DNA of 24,550 bases from CAZMRQ01 sp964568795. Lineage in GTDB: Bacteria > Pseudomonadota > Gammaproteobacteria > Comchoanobacterales > Comchoanobacteraceae. Location: NCBI GenBank assembly GCA_964568795.1, contig CAZMRQ010000021.1, forward strand, positions 1-24,550. Reading direction: 5' to 3'. How positions within the stretch are numbered: position 1 is the stretch's first letter; every line of letters starts with the position of its first letter. The translations under genes and the position numbers were made by a program. This document shows, in pieces, positions 15,485 to 23,662 of this stretch. The notes under the pieces are model-generated. The model was not told the DNA's origin. It saw nothing but the letters and a program-made list of their open reading frames with translations, and made no database searches.

Positions 15485-16503
15485 TGGCTATGGTTGCATT
15501 GCTTTTATTAATAGGTAAGTGGTTGGTGGCTAGTCTGGTTATTCTGATAGGTTTGTTGCTATCTGTGGCTTACCTCACAACAGCTGAAAGAAAGGTTATT
15601 GGCTATATGCAAGATCGTATTGGACCAAATAGACATGGTTTTGCGGGTCTGCTGCAACCATTTGCAGATACAATTAAATTTCTTAGTAAAGAATTCATTG
15701 TGCCACGGCTATCCAATCGCTATTTATTTATGACTGCTCCAGTGATGGCGTTGGTCCCTGCGTTGGCTGCATGGGCGGTTATTCCTTTTAATCAGGATTG
15801 GGTTTTAGCAGATGTGGAAATGGGCCTTTTATTTGTTTTAGCCATGACATCATTAGCTGTATACGGCATTCTGTTTGCCGGGTGGTCATCTAACTCAAAG
15901 TATGCACTTTTGGGCTCTTTGCGATTAACGGCACAAGTGATTTCATATGAAATTGCGATGGGCTTCTCTATAGTAGGTGTGATTTTAGCTGCTGACTCAC
16001 TTAATCTAATGACTATAGTTAATAAGCAATCGGGGAATCTATTGCATTGGTTTATTTGGCCTCTTTTTCCCCTTGCTGTGATCTATTGGGTGAGCGCTGT
16101 AGCAGAGACCAACCGTGCTCCTTTTGATGTGGTTGAAGGTGAAAGTGAGCTAGTGGCGGGATTTCATGTGGAGTATTCAGGCATGGGCTTTGCGCTGTTT
16201 TTTCTAGCTGAATACGCTAATATGATATTGGTGGCTGTTTTGATGAGCTTGTTATTTATGGGCGGTTGGCTCTCCCCTTTTCAGGGCATCGCTTATCTGG
16301 AGAGTTGGACAAGCTGGGTGCCAGGTTTAGGATGGTTATTGATGAAAACTGCATTCTTCATTTACCTGTATTTATGGATGCGTGCGACTATGCCACGTTA
16401 CCGTTATGATCAAATTATGTCTCTTGGTTGGAAGGTTCTTGTGCCGGGCTCGCTTATTTGGGTGATGGTGGTTGCTTTGATGGTTCTATGGGGGTGGTTG
16501 TGA
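15481..16503 (+). CDS. nuoH: NuoH, complex I membrane subunit at the quinone site
   Basis: NuoH links the peripheral and membrane arms and lines the quinone chamber. The 340-residue product has about eight helices. It carries the conserved motif TTAERKVIGYMQDRIGPNRHG (first 20 of these given as TTAERKVIGYMQDRIGPNRH), then LLQPFADTIKFLSKE, and later SAVAETNRAPFDVVEGESEL and FHVEYSGMGFALFFLAEY. AAGGAG (15471-15476) precedes two consecutive ATGs at 15481 and 15484. I give 15481, which overlaps the nuoG stop (ATGA), but 15484 has the better 7-nt spacing and differs by one residue. It overlaps nuoI by one base. Confidence 0.96.
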   Translation: MMAMVALLLLIGKWLVASLVILIGLLLSVAYLTTAERKVIGYMQDRIGPNRHGFAGLLQPFADTIKFLSKEFIVPRLSNRYLFMTAPVMALVPALAAWAVIPFNQDWVLADVEMGLLFVLAMTSLAVYGILFAGWSSNSKYALLGSLRLTAQVISYEIAMGFSIVGVILAADSLNLMTIVNKQSGNLLHWFIWPLFPLAVIYWVSAVAETNRAPFDVVEGESELVAGFHVEYSGMGFALFFLAEYANMILVAVLMSLLFMGGWLSPFQGIAYLESWTSWVPGLGWLLMKTAFFIYLYLWMRATMPRYRYDQIMSLGWKVLVPGSLIWVMVVALMVLWGWL

Positions 16504-17048
16504 TGCTGGCTGCTGTTGTTGTCATAGTTTTTATAAGCAGTTTGGTTCTGCTGTCTTTTTTAATTCCGCGGTTAAGGTATTGGTTGTTGCATGATCTATT
16601 AAAGGGTTTTGTTGTGACGGGCAAGAGGCTATGGCGGCCTAAGAAAACTATACAGTATCCAGAAGAGACTTTGCCTATCTCTCCACGCTTTAAAGGGATG
16701 CTTGCGCTGCGTCGTTACCCAAATGGGCGTGAACGTTGTATTGCTTGCAAACTTTGTGAAGCAGTCTGTCCTGCTTTAGCTATTACAATCGAGCTTTCTC
16801 CTGATGAGACAGACCAACGAAAAACAAGCCGATTTGACTTAGATGTGTTTAAATGCATCAATTGTGGTTTATGTGCTGAGGCTTGCCCTGTTGATTCGAT
16901 TGTGACGACTGATGAGATGCATTACACGATTTGTCAACGCGGTGACAACATCATGACTAAGGATGATTTGCTTGCTGTAGGTGATATGCATGAAGAGCGT
17001 ATTAGAGAGAATCAACGTTTAGAGCATAAGGAGATTTTTGATGATTGA
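16503..17048 (+). CDS. nuoI: NuoI, complex I ferredoxin-like subunit (clusters N6a and N6b)
   Basis: NuoI carries two [4Fe-4S] clusters between NuoG and NuoB. The ligands are Cys79, Cys82, Cys85 and Cys89 in CIACKLCEAVCP and Cys118, Cys121, Cys124 and Cys128 in CINCGLCAEACP. The family motif QYPEETLPISPRFKGMLALR precedes the first set. The 181-residue product starts with a clear hydrophobic stretch (about residues 2-22, rich in V, I and L) before LLKGFVVTG. Homologues are usually nearer 160-165 residues with a less hydrophobic start. The ATG at 16503 overlaps the nuoH stop (TGATG) and follows a GGGGTGG site (16491-16497), so the extension seems genuinely encoded. It overlaps nuoJ by 8 nt. Confidence 0.95.
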   Translation: MLAAVVVIVFISSLVLLSFLIPRLRYWLLHDLLKGFVVTGKRLWRPKKTIQYPEETLPISPRFKGMLALRRYPNGRERCIACKLCEAVCPALAITIELSPDETDQRKTSRFDLDVFKCINCGLCAEACPVDSIVTTDEMHYTICQRGDNIMTKDDLLAVGDMHEERIRENQRLEHKEIFDD

Positions 17049-17643
17049 GGCATTGATCTTTTATCCGCTAGCAATGATGATTTTGGCAACAGTGGCTGTT
17101 GTCGCATTTAGCCGTCAACCTATTCAACAAATTTGTGCGTTAATAGCAACATTTGTGTTGATGAGTGTGCTTTGGTTGTTGCTGCAAGCAGAGTTTTTGG
17201 CATTGTTATTGATTTTTGTCTATGTGGGCGCAGTGATGACTCTTTTTCTCTATATCGTGATGATGCTTAACCGCGATAGTCTAGGTCCGAGGGAAATCTC
17301 TTTATTTTGGATGTCCTACTTAGGCTATATTATTCTTGCGGGTATTGGGTTGTGGCTTTGCTATGCATTCATTCCGAGTCATTCGGCCAAGAGTTTCAGT
17401 TTGCCACATGCCATGGGTCAATCACAGAGTTTCTCTCTAAAAAGCATGGGTGTTGCATTGTTTAATGAGCACTGGCTAGCTTTCGAGACCTGTGGTATCT
17501 TGCTTTTAGTCGCTATGCTTTCTTGCATTTTGTTAGTGCATCGTGGTCTACGCAAAGGGCATAAGAAGCAAGTGATACGTGAGCAGGTTGCTGTTAGCAA
17601 ACAGGAACGCTTGACCATCATTAAAGATGGAGATCACCTGTGA
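17041..17643 (+). CDS. nuoJ: NuoJ, complex I membrane subunit
   Basis: NuoJ is a membrane-arm subunit whose third helix contributes to coupling. The 200-residue product has five predicted helices and the characteristic segment LLIFVYVGAVMTLFLYIVMM (about residues 56-75). The family's conserved Tyr-Val-Gly-Ala core is intact. AAGGAG (17028-17033) lies 7 nt before the ATG at 17041, which overlaps the nuoI stop. The C-terminal tail is hydrophilic and basic. The stop overlaps the GTG start of nuoK (GTGA). Confidence 0.94.
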   Translation: MIEALIFYPLAMMILATVAVVAFSRQPIQQICALIATFVLMSVLWLLLQAEFLALLLIFVYVGAVMTLFLYIVMMLNRDSLGPREISLFWMSYLGYIILAGIGLWLCYAFIPSHSAKSFSLPHAMGQSQSFSLKSMGVALFNEHWLAFETCGILLLVAMLSCILLVHRGLRKGHKKQVIREQVAVSKQERLTIIKDGDHL

Positions 17644-17945
17644 TTGGTTTAGAGCATTACATGGTATTGGCCATGTTGGTTTTTGCACTGGCAGTGTTGG
17701 GATTAATGTTTAATCGCCGGCAATTGCTCGGGCTACTGATGTGTATGGAATGCATGTTATTGGCGGTTAATACGCTCTTAGTTGCCTTTTCTTGGTCTTT
17801 AGGTGATGTCAATGGCCACATATGGGTCTTTATGTGTCTGGCTGTATCTGCTGCTGAAGTGGCTTTAGGTTTAGCTATGGCAGTGCTTATGTGGCGGCGT
17901 TACAACACGATTGACATGTGTGTTATCGATGAGAGGATTCAGTGA
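17640..17945 (+). CDS. nuoK: NuoK, complex I membrane subunit
   Basis: NuoK is a three-helix membrane-arm subunit related to the MrpC antiporter subunit. The 101-residue product contains the two membrane glutamates needed for proton pumping in homologues, Glu37 (LLMCMECMLLAVN) and Glu73 (AAEVALGLA). The start codon is GTG at 17640, with GGAG (17629-17632) 7 nt upstream and a GTGA overlap with the nuoJ stop. Length is exactly typical. It overlaps nuoL by one base. Confidence 0.95.
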   Translation: MIGLEHYMVLAMLVFALAVLGLMFNRRQLLGLLMCMECMLLAVNTLLVAFSWSLGDVNGHIWVFMCLAVSAAEVALGLAMAVLMWRRYNTIDMCVIDERIQ

Positions 17946-19840
17946 TGGTTGCGCAATTAACATGGTTGATGATTTGTTTGCCACTGGCCGGGGCATTGTT
18001 GAGCGGTTTATTCATGAGACGTTTGGGACCGCAGCTAGCGCACCGCTGTGCGATTGTTGCCGTGGGTGCAGCATTGATTCTATCAACCTGGCTTTTTTGG
18101 TATTTTGTCATAGCTGCACACAGTCCTATGACTCAGATGGTGTATCCTTGGCTTAATGACACGTTGTATGTGGGCATTTTATGTGACCCTTTAAGTATGA
18201 TCATGTCTTGGGTGGTTTTATTCGTTTCATTGTTGGTCCATGTGTACAGCATAGGCTATATGGCGGGGGACCCTGGTTATCAACGCTTTTTTTCATTGGT
18301 CTCATTTTTTACTTTCGCCATGTTGATGCTGGTGTGTTCACCCAATATGCTGCAGATGTTTTTTGGCTGGGAAGGCGTGGGTGTCGCATCATACTGCTTA
18401 ATCGGGTTTTGGTTTAAAAGGCCGACTGCAGCCGATGGTGCTCTAAAAGCTTTCTTGGTGATGAGAGTGGCAGATTGTGGTTTCTTTATCGCTATTGCAG
18501 TTCTTTACAGTGTGTATCAGCATTTAAATATTGTTGAAATGATCCACGACACACAGCCACTTCACCGTTATTTGACCTTAGGGGCATATAAAGTTGAGGC
18601 AGGAACGGTTGTGGCGTGGGGACTGTTATGGGGTGCTATGGGCAAATCAGCACAAATCCCTCTGCATCTGTGGTTGCCAGAGTCTATGGAAGGTCCGACT
18701 CCTATCTCTGCACTTATCCATGCAGCGACAATGGTCACCGCAGGAGTCTATCTGATGTGCCGCATGTCCTTTGTGATCATCACAGTCCCACAAGTGGGGA
18801 CTGCTATGCTGGCTATTGGTCTTTTAGGCGCATGCATGATGGGCGTAGTTGCTATTATCCAACAAGATATTAAACGTGTCATTGCTTATTCAACCCTGTC
18901 ACAGTTGGGCTTGATGATGGCTGGTTGTGGAGCGGGCCTATTTCCATTAGCTATGTTTCACTTGTTCACTCATGCCTCTTTTAAGGCGTTGCTATTTTTG
19001 GCCGCAGGTTCATTGATTATTGGCATGCATCACGAGCAAAATCTCAAAAAAATGATTGGATGCGGTCGTTCAATGCCCATCACCGCAGTGTGTTTTATTC
19101 TTGGTTCTTGCTCACTTGTTGCGTTGCCAGGGTTCTCAGGATTTTATTCCAAAGACTTGTTGATTGCTGGGGTCACATATTTATATGGGGTGGGGTCATG
19201 GCCGCATATTCTATTAATTATGGCTGCCTTTATTTCAGTCATCTATATTTTTCGCGTGGTGGGGCTGGTGTTCATGCTTCCTGGGAACCATCAGCCAAAA
19301 GAAGTCAATTGGACAATGACCATGCCAATGATTTTCTTGGCTTTGATGAGTGTCTTTCAAGGATTTTTCATGGCTGACTGGATGACGAGCACACAAGCAT
19401 TAGGACCATGGTTAGTCATGACAAAGCAGGGCTATACGACGGTGTCGCTCATGCAGGCTGAACTTAAGGGGCCTATATATGAGCACTTACTTATTTCCCC
19501 CACTTTTTGGGGCACATTGGGGCTCATAGTTTTGAATTGCCGCAAGCCTTATCTCATCAGTGATGCTTTGCAAAAATGGGGCAAAGGGGTAGTAGAAAAC
19601 GGTTTTGGACTTGAGTGGGTATACCAACGCATCGCTCTTTTATGGCAGTCCGTTTCTTTCCTAGCATCACGTTGTGATACAGCTTTTCTTGATGGGGTCT
19701 TTGTCATGGGAGCAGGGCGCTTCACCAATCATATAGCGGGGTTATTTAAGCAACGCGTGCAAATTCATTTGTATCAAAATATTTTTATGATGGTATTGGG
19801 GCTTATCATTCTGTTTGTTATGGTGTGGTGGTATGTTTAG
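17945..19840 (+). CDS. nuoL: NuoL, complex I antiporter-like subunit
   Basis: NuoL is the distal Mrp-antiporter-like proton pump of complex I. The 631-residue product has the expected key residues: Glu143 in FGWEGVGVASYCLIGFW, Lys234 in MGKSAQIPLHLWLPE and His259 in SALIHAATMVTAGVYL. It also has a long C-terminal region ending in a hydrophobic helix after an amphipathic stretch, as in the lateral helix of the family. I chose the ATG at 17945 because GAGGA (17933-17937) lies 7 nt upstream and the ATG overlaps the nuoK stop; a GTG at 17942 is an alternative that would add one residue. Length is normal (about 610-660 aa). Confidence 0.96.
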   Translation: MVAQLTWLMICLPLAGALLSGLFMRRLGPQLAHRCAIVAVGAALILSTWLFWYFVIAAHSPMTQMVYPWLNDTLYVGILCDPLSMIMSWVVLFVSLLVHVYSIGYMAGDPGYQRFFSLVSFFTFAMLMLVCSPNMLQMFFGWEGVGVASYCLIGFWFKRPTAADGALKAFLVMRVADCGFFIAIAVLYSVYQHLNIVEMIHDTQPLHRYLTLGAYKVEAGTVVAWGLLWGAMGKSAQIPLHLWLPESMEGPTPISALIHAATMVTAGVYLMCRMSFVIITVPQVGTAMLAIGLLGACMMGVVAIIQQDIKRVIAYSTLSQLGLMMAGCGAGLFPLAMFHLFTHASFKALLFLAAGSLIIGMHHEQNLKKMIGCGRSMPITAVCFILGSCSLVALPGFSGFYSKDLLIAGVTYLYGVGSWPHILLIMAAFISVIYIFRVVGLVFMLPGNHQPKEVNWTMTMPMIFLALMSVFQGFFMADWMTSTQALGPWLVMTKQGYTTVSLMQAELKGPIYEHLLISPTFWGTLGLIVLNCRKPYLISDALQKWGKGVVENGFGLEWVYQRIALLWQSVSFLASRCDTAFLDGVFVMGAGRFTNHIAGLFKQRVQIHLYQNIFMMVLGLIILFVMVWWYV

Positions 19841-19852
19841 GAGAGTCCAATC

Positions 19853-21346
19853 ATGATGCTGCTATTTATAATTATGAATTTAGTCGCTGCTGGGCTAACA
19901 GCTCATTTGGGTGCTATCCGATCCAGATATGCTGCTTTCATCACAGTTGTTGCTCTTGTGCTTAGCTGGCTGATCGTGTTTCTGATGTGGTGGTCTCTTC
20001 CAGTGGATGGGTTATTGACAGAAAGATACAGTTGGTTAGTGCTATGGCGATCCGACATTATATTGCAAGCCGACACCCTTGCCATGGCATTGGTTGGATT
20101 AACAGCTTTAATGACCACACTTATTATTTGTTCAACACCGTATATGATCACAGACAGACGGCATATTTTTTTCGCATTATTTTTATCAATGCAGGCGCTT
20201 ATGTCGGGTGTGTTCTTGGCCGCTGATGGCCTGGTTTTTTATATATTTTGGGAAGCATTGCTCATACCCATGTATATGTGTATCGGCATATGGGGATCGA
20301 GCCAACGGACACAAGCAGCGTTGAAGTTTATTCTATTTACTGTTGTGGGTTCAGTGATCATGTTGGTTGCAGTGGCCTATCTTGGATGGCGTGCGGGCTC
20401 ATTTGCTTTAGCTGATTGGTATAATCTATCCTTGTCTTTAACGGAACAAAAAATCATTTTTCTAGCATTTGTGGCAGCTTTTGCGATTAAGATACCGCTT
20501 TGGCCGCTGCATACATGGTTGCCTGATGCACATACTGAGGCCCCAGCAGGAGGATCTGTCATTTTGGCTGCATTGATGCTGAAAATGGGCGGCTATGGTT
20601 TACTGCGTTATGCTTGGCCAATAGCGCCGTTAGGTGCAGCATACTATTCTACCGAGCTATGTGTGTTGTCATTGATAGCGATTGTATTGATTGGTTTTGT
20701 TGCTATGGCGCAAAATGACATGAAGCGGCTGATTGCCTATTCATCGATTGCCCACATGGGTTTTGTGGTTTTAGGGATATTCGTCGTGGCGTCGTATTCG
20801 GGAGACATTGAGTCTCAATTACTGGCATGGGATGGGGCTGTTGTGCAAATGATCACCCATGCATTTGGTTCAGGTGCGTTGTTTATGGCTTTTGGGTTTA
20901 TTTATCAGCGCTTACATGAAAGAGACATGGCTTATTTAAAGGGATTGGCCACAACCATGCCATATTGTGCAGCATTTTTTGTTGTGTTTGCCATGGCTAA
21001 TATTGCTGTTCCTGGGACCTCTGGGTTTGTGGGTGAGTGGATGGTTTTGCTAGCGGTGGCTAAGGTCAAACCACTTTGGATGATGTGTGCGGTATTGACC
21101 ATGGTTCTCTCTGCCGGATATACTCTGTCTATGATGAGACGGGTGTTTTTTGGTGGTGGAGCCCAGCAATCAGTGAGTGACTTAAAAGCAGGTGAGAACT
21201 GTCTCTGTGCTGTTTTTGTGATGTTGATTTTTGCAGTGGGTTTGTACCCCAAAGCGCTTGTTGATTATGTTCATCCGAGCACTGCGCGTATTTGGCAGCA
21301 TATTCAAACTGTAACAAAAGGAAGCACTTATGCTCATTTGGCCTGA
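19853..21346 (+). CDS. nuoM: NuoM, complex I antiporter-like subunit
   Basis: NuoM is the middle antiporter-like pump of the membrane arm. The 497-residue product shows Glu134 in FYIFWEALLIPMYMCIG, Lys213 in AIKIPLWPLHTWLPDAHTEA (first 20 residues) and Lys244 in ALMLKMGGYGLLR, all expected functional positions. AGGAGAG (19839-19845) lies 7 nt before the ATG at 19853, and the nuoL stop is 12 nt upstream. This is the only junction from nuoE to nuoN with a real gap. The 3' end overlaps nuoN by 17 nt. Confidence 0.96.
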   Translation: MMLLFIIMNLVAAGLTAHLGAIRSRYAAFITVVALVLSWLIVFLMWWSLPVDGLLTERYSWLVLWRSDIILQADTLAMALVGLTALMTTLIICSTPYMITDRRHIFFALFLSMQALMSGVFLAADGLVFYIFWEALLIPMYMCIGIWGSSQRTQAALKFILFTVVGSVIMLVAVAYLGWRAGSFALADWYNLSLSLTEQKIIFLAFVAAFAIKIPLWPLHTWLPDAHTEAPAGGSVILAALMLKMGGYGLLRYAWPIAPLGAAYYSTELCVLSLIAIVLIGFVAMAQNDMKRLIAYSSIAHMGFVVLGIFVVASYSGDIESQLLAWDGAVVQMITHAFGSGALFMAFGFIYQRLHERDMAYLKGLATTMPYCAAFFVVFAMANIAVPGTSGFVGEWMVLLAVAKVKPLWMMCAVLTMVLSAGYTLSMMRRVFFGGGAQQSVSDLKAGENCLCAVFVMLIFAVGLYPKALVDYVHPSTARIWQHIQTVTKGSTYAHLA

Positions 21347-22733
21347 AATGATATTGACAGCAACAATACTGCTATTGTTTTTATTGGATGTATTCCAGAA
21401 AAAGCGAAAATGTTGCCTGCAAGTGACCTTAGTGAGTTTGCTGCTTGCTTTGGTATTTAATGTATTGAATAGTGGCGAAACCTCAACTTTGGCTGTGGAT
21501 GCAATGGCATATCATGTGAGGTCCTTCATTTTAGTGATGTCACTGTTTATTGGACTGTGTATTCGCGACTGGTTCAATTCAACAACTACTTCCAGTCTCG
21601 CTTTTTTGGTCTTGTGGTTAACAGTGACACTGGGTATGTTGCTGCTGGTTGCTGCCAAACATTTGCTGATGATATACATGTCTTTTGAATTAATGTCACT
21701 GCCTATGGTTGTATTGGTGTGTGTGTCGCGTGAGAGTCAAGCAGTGACGGCAGCCTGGCGTTATTTTATCATGACAGCAGTGGGCTCTATCATCTGGTTA
21801 TTGGGGATGGTTCTACTCTATGGGATCACAGGGTCATGGCAATTGAATGAAATAGCACAAGTATGTGCGGGTGAAAGTTTTCCACTTATGAGTCATGCGA
21901 CAGCTCAAATTTGGTTAATAATCTCAGCTGTTTGTTTATTAGCAGGATTCTGTGTCAAATGTGGGTTGTGTCCAATGCAGCGTTGGGTGATTGATGTGTA
22001 TCAGAATGCGTCTTGGCCATCGCTTATCATTATATCTGCTTTACCGAAACTAGCTATCTGGGTTATCATGGTTCGATTAATCCAGGTTTTTGGCAGTCAC
22101 AGTGCAAGCATATGGTCTTTGCTTGCTTGGATAGTCGGGGCGATTTCACTTGGCTATGGGACTTTAATGGCTGTATCAATGAAAAATTTAAGAGGGTTGT
22201 TGGGTTATTCATCAATTGCTCAGATGGGGTTTATGATGTTGGTGACAGCGACATTGACATCAGTGGGATTGACAGCAGCAGGGTTGTTTATGGTTGTGTA
22301 TGTTCTTATGAGCATTTGTTTGCTAGGGATACTGTTTAATCTCAAAGTTGGTGGTGCTGAGGTTGTCTCTTGGGATGAATTAAAAGGGTTGAGTACACGT
22401 CAGCCTGTCTCCGCATTTATGATTGCGCTCTTAATGTTTGCTATGGCAGGTATTCCGCCATTTTTTGGTTTTATTGCAAAGTTTAATGGGATATATGCCC
22501 TAGTAGGACAAGGGTGGTGGTTGAGTGCTCTGATTATGTTATTAATGACGGTTATAGCCATTACCTATTATACTCGCTTGATAAAAGTTTCTTATTTTTC
22601 TCAAAGTGATACTATTCTAACGCTTTCCTCTGCATCGACTCAGACTTGTTTGGTTGTAGGGGTGTGGGTGTTTTTTATTCTTGGGCTATATCCAGCCCCG
22701 GCTCTTAATATAATACAAAGGTGGTTTTTATGA
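21330..22733 (+). CDS. nuoN: NuoN, complex I antiporter-like subunit (divergent)
   Basis: NuoN is the proximal antiporter-like pump. The 467-residue product keeps Glu120 (YMSFELMSLPMVVL), Lys210 (GFCVKCGLCPMQRW), Lys240 (ALPKLAIW) and Lys384 (PPFFGFIAKFNGIYAL), the residues that matter in homologues. It departs from the family around 208-230. The usual FK...PFHxWxPDVYxGAP block reads CVKCGLCPMQRWVIDVYQNA, with His replaced by Gln, Pro-Asp by Ile-Asp and Gly by Asn. AAGGAA (near 21317) is the ribosome-binding site within nuoM. It is shorter than E. coli NuoN (485 aa). The stop overlaps the next gene (ATGA). Confidence 0.95.
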   Translation: MLIWPEMILTATILLLFLLDVFQKKRKCCLQVTLVSLLLALVFNVLNSGETSTLAVDAMAYHVRSFILVMSLFIGLCIRDWFNSTTTSSLAFLVLWLTVTLGMLLLVAAKHLLMIYMSFELMSLPMVVLVCVSRESQAVTAAWRYFIMTAVGSIIWLLGMVLLYGITGSWQLNEIAQVCAGESFPLMSHATAQIWLIISAVCLLAGFCVKCGLCPMQRWVIDVYQNASWPSLIIISALPKLAIWVIMVRLIQVFGSHSASIWSLLAWIVGAISLGYGTLMAVSMKNLRGLLGYSSIAQMGFMMLVTATLTSVGLTAAGLFMVVYVLMSICLLGILFNLKVGGAEVVSWDELKGLSTRQPVSAFMIALLMFAMAGIPPFFGFIAKFNGIYALVGQGWWLSALIMLLMTVIAITYYTRLIKVSYFSQSDTILTLSSASTQTCLVVGVWVFFILGLYPAPALNIIQRWFL

Positions 22734-23662
22734 ATAGAATATGGCAGTGGTTCACTGAAGGAAAGAAAGTCGATGGCAAAGAGGTGGCATCGGTTGTCGC
22801 GGGGTATAAACTTATTCAATCTCAGCAAAGATGGCGTCGTTGGGGTTTGCTAAGTTTGTTAATTATTGTGGTATTACTCATTGGTCGGATGAAGAGCCAT
22901 GTGGGAAGTCATACCGCCCTTATTGATCTGCGTGGAGAGATATCTGAAAATTCATCTTACCGGGAAATACTAGCTAGAATAGAAAAAAGCAAGTCGGTTA
23001 AAGCACTCTATATCCGAGTCAACAGTGGTGGTGGGTCTGCTGCTGAATCAGAGTGGTTGTATAACAAGATCAAGAGAATCAAAGTTGTGAAGAAGATCCC
23101 TATTGTTGCTTTGGTGGAGGGTGTGGCAGCCTCCGGTGCATTGATGGCTATATTGCCATCTGATCATATTATTGCCTATAACACCAGTGTTATTGGGTCA
23201 GTAGGCGCCTTAGTGAATGTTCCTAATATTTCGGGTCTAATGAAAAGTGTGGGTGTTGATATGGTTGATATTAGTAGTGGGATGCTTAAGGGGCAACCGA
23301 CACCATATGAGCCAATGGGCAAACAGGCTTGGCTGATGCTTGAGCAGCATGTGTTATCTATTGCTGATTGGTTCTTTAATTTAGTTAAGAAAGAGAGAGG
23401 GCTTGATAGCCAGCAAGTTGACTTATTAAAATCAGGACGTATTTTTGTTGCGCCTGAGGCCTTATCATTAAAGCTCATTGATCAAATTGGCAATGAAGGT
23501 CAAGTACAGGAATGGTTAGCGGATAAGCTTAGTAAAGAAGTGCCTGTTGTTGAGTATGATTCTGCTGACAATAAGCCATTCATTAAAGACTTTTTTCGTC
23601 ATGTGAGTCAATTAGTGGATCACAGTGAGGCATCACCTTTAAAGTTTAAATGGAGCCGATGA
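22730..23662 (+). CDS. S49-family membrane serine protease (SppA/SohB-like)
   Basis: This is probably a membrane-anchored signal-peptide peptidase of family S49, which degrades cleaved signal peptides or membrane-protein fragments. The 310-residue product has a cytoplasmic N-terminus, one membrane helix at about residues 39-54, and a single protease domain as in the short (B. subtilis SppA-type) enzymes. The nucleophile would be Ser135 in GVAASGALMA and the general base Lys187 in SSGMLKGQPTPYEPM. Their spacing of 52 residues equals the Ser147-Lys199 pair of B. subtilis SppA. NSGGGSAAES and SVIGSVGALVNVPN are further family motifs. It starts with an ATGA overlap with nuoN and AAAGG (22717-22721) upstream, so it belongs to the nuo transcription unit. 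Its last 24 nt overlap the minus-strand repeat gene. Confidence 0.92.
   Translation: MNRIWQWFTEGKKVDGKEVASVVAGYKLIQSQQRWRRWGLLSLLIIVVLLIGRMKSHVGSHTALIDLRGEISENSSYREILARIEKSKSVKALYIRVNSGGGSAAESEWLYNKIKRIKVVKKIPIVALVEGVAASGALMAILPSDHIIAYNTSVIGSVGALVNVPNISGLMKSVGVDMVDISSGMLKGQPTPYEPMGKQAWLMLEQHVLSIADWFFNLVKKERGLDSQQVDLLKSGRIFVAPEALSLKLIDQIGNEGQVQEWLADKLSKEVPVVEYDSADNKPFIKDFFRHVSQLVDHSEASPLKFKWSR

Noticed and set aside
278..23662. Functional pairing of the HflKC SPFH proteins with the S49 protease, as in stomatin/NfeD-type pairs
   Set aside because: The genes lie about 20 kb apart in different units, the protease lacks an NfeD domain, and HflKC has FtsH as its known partner.
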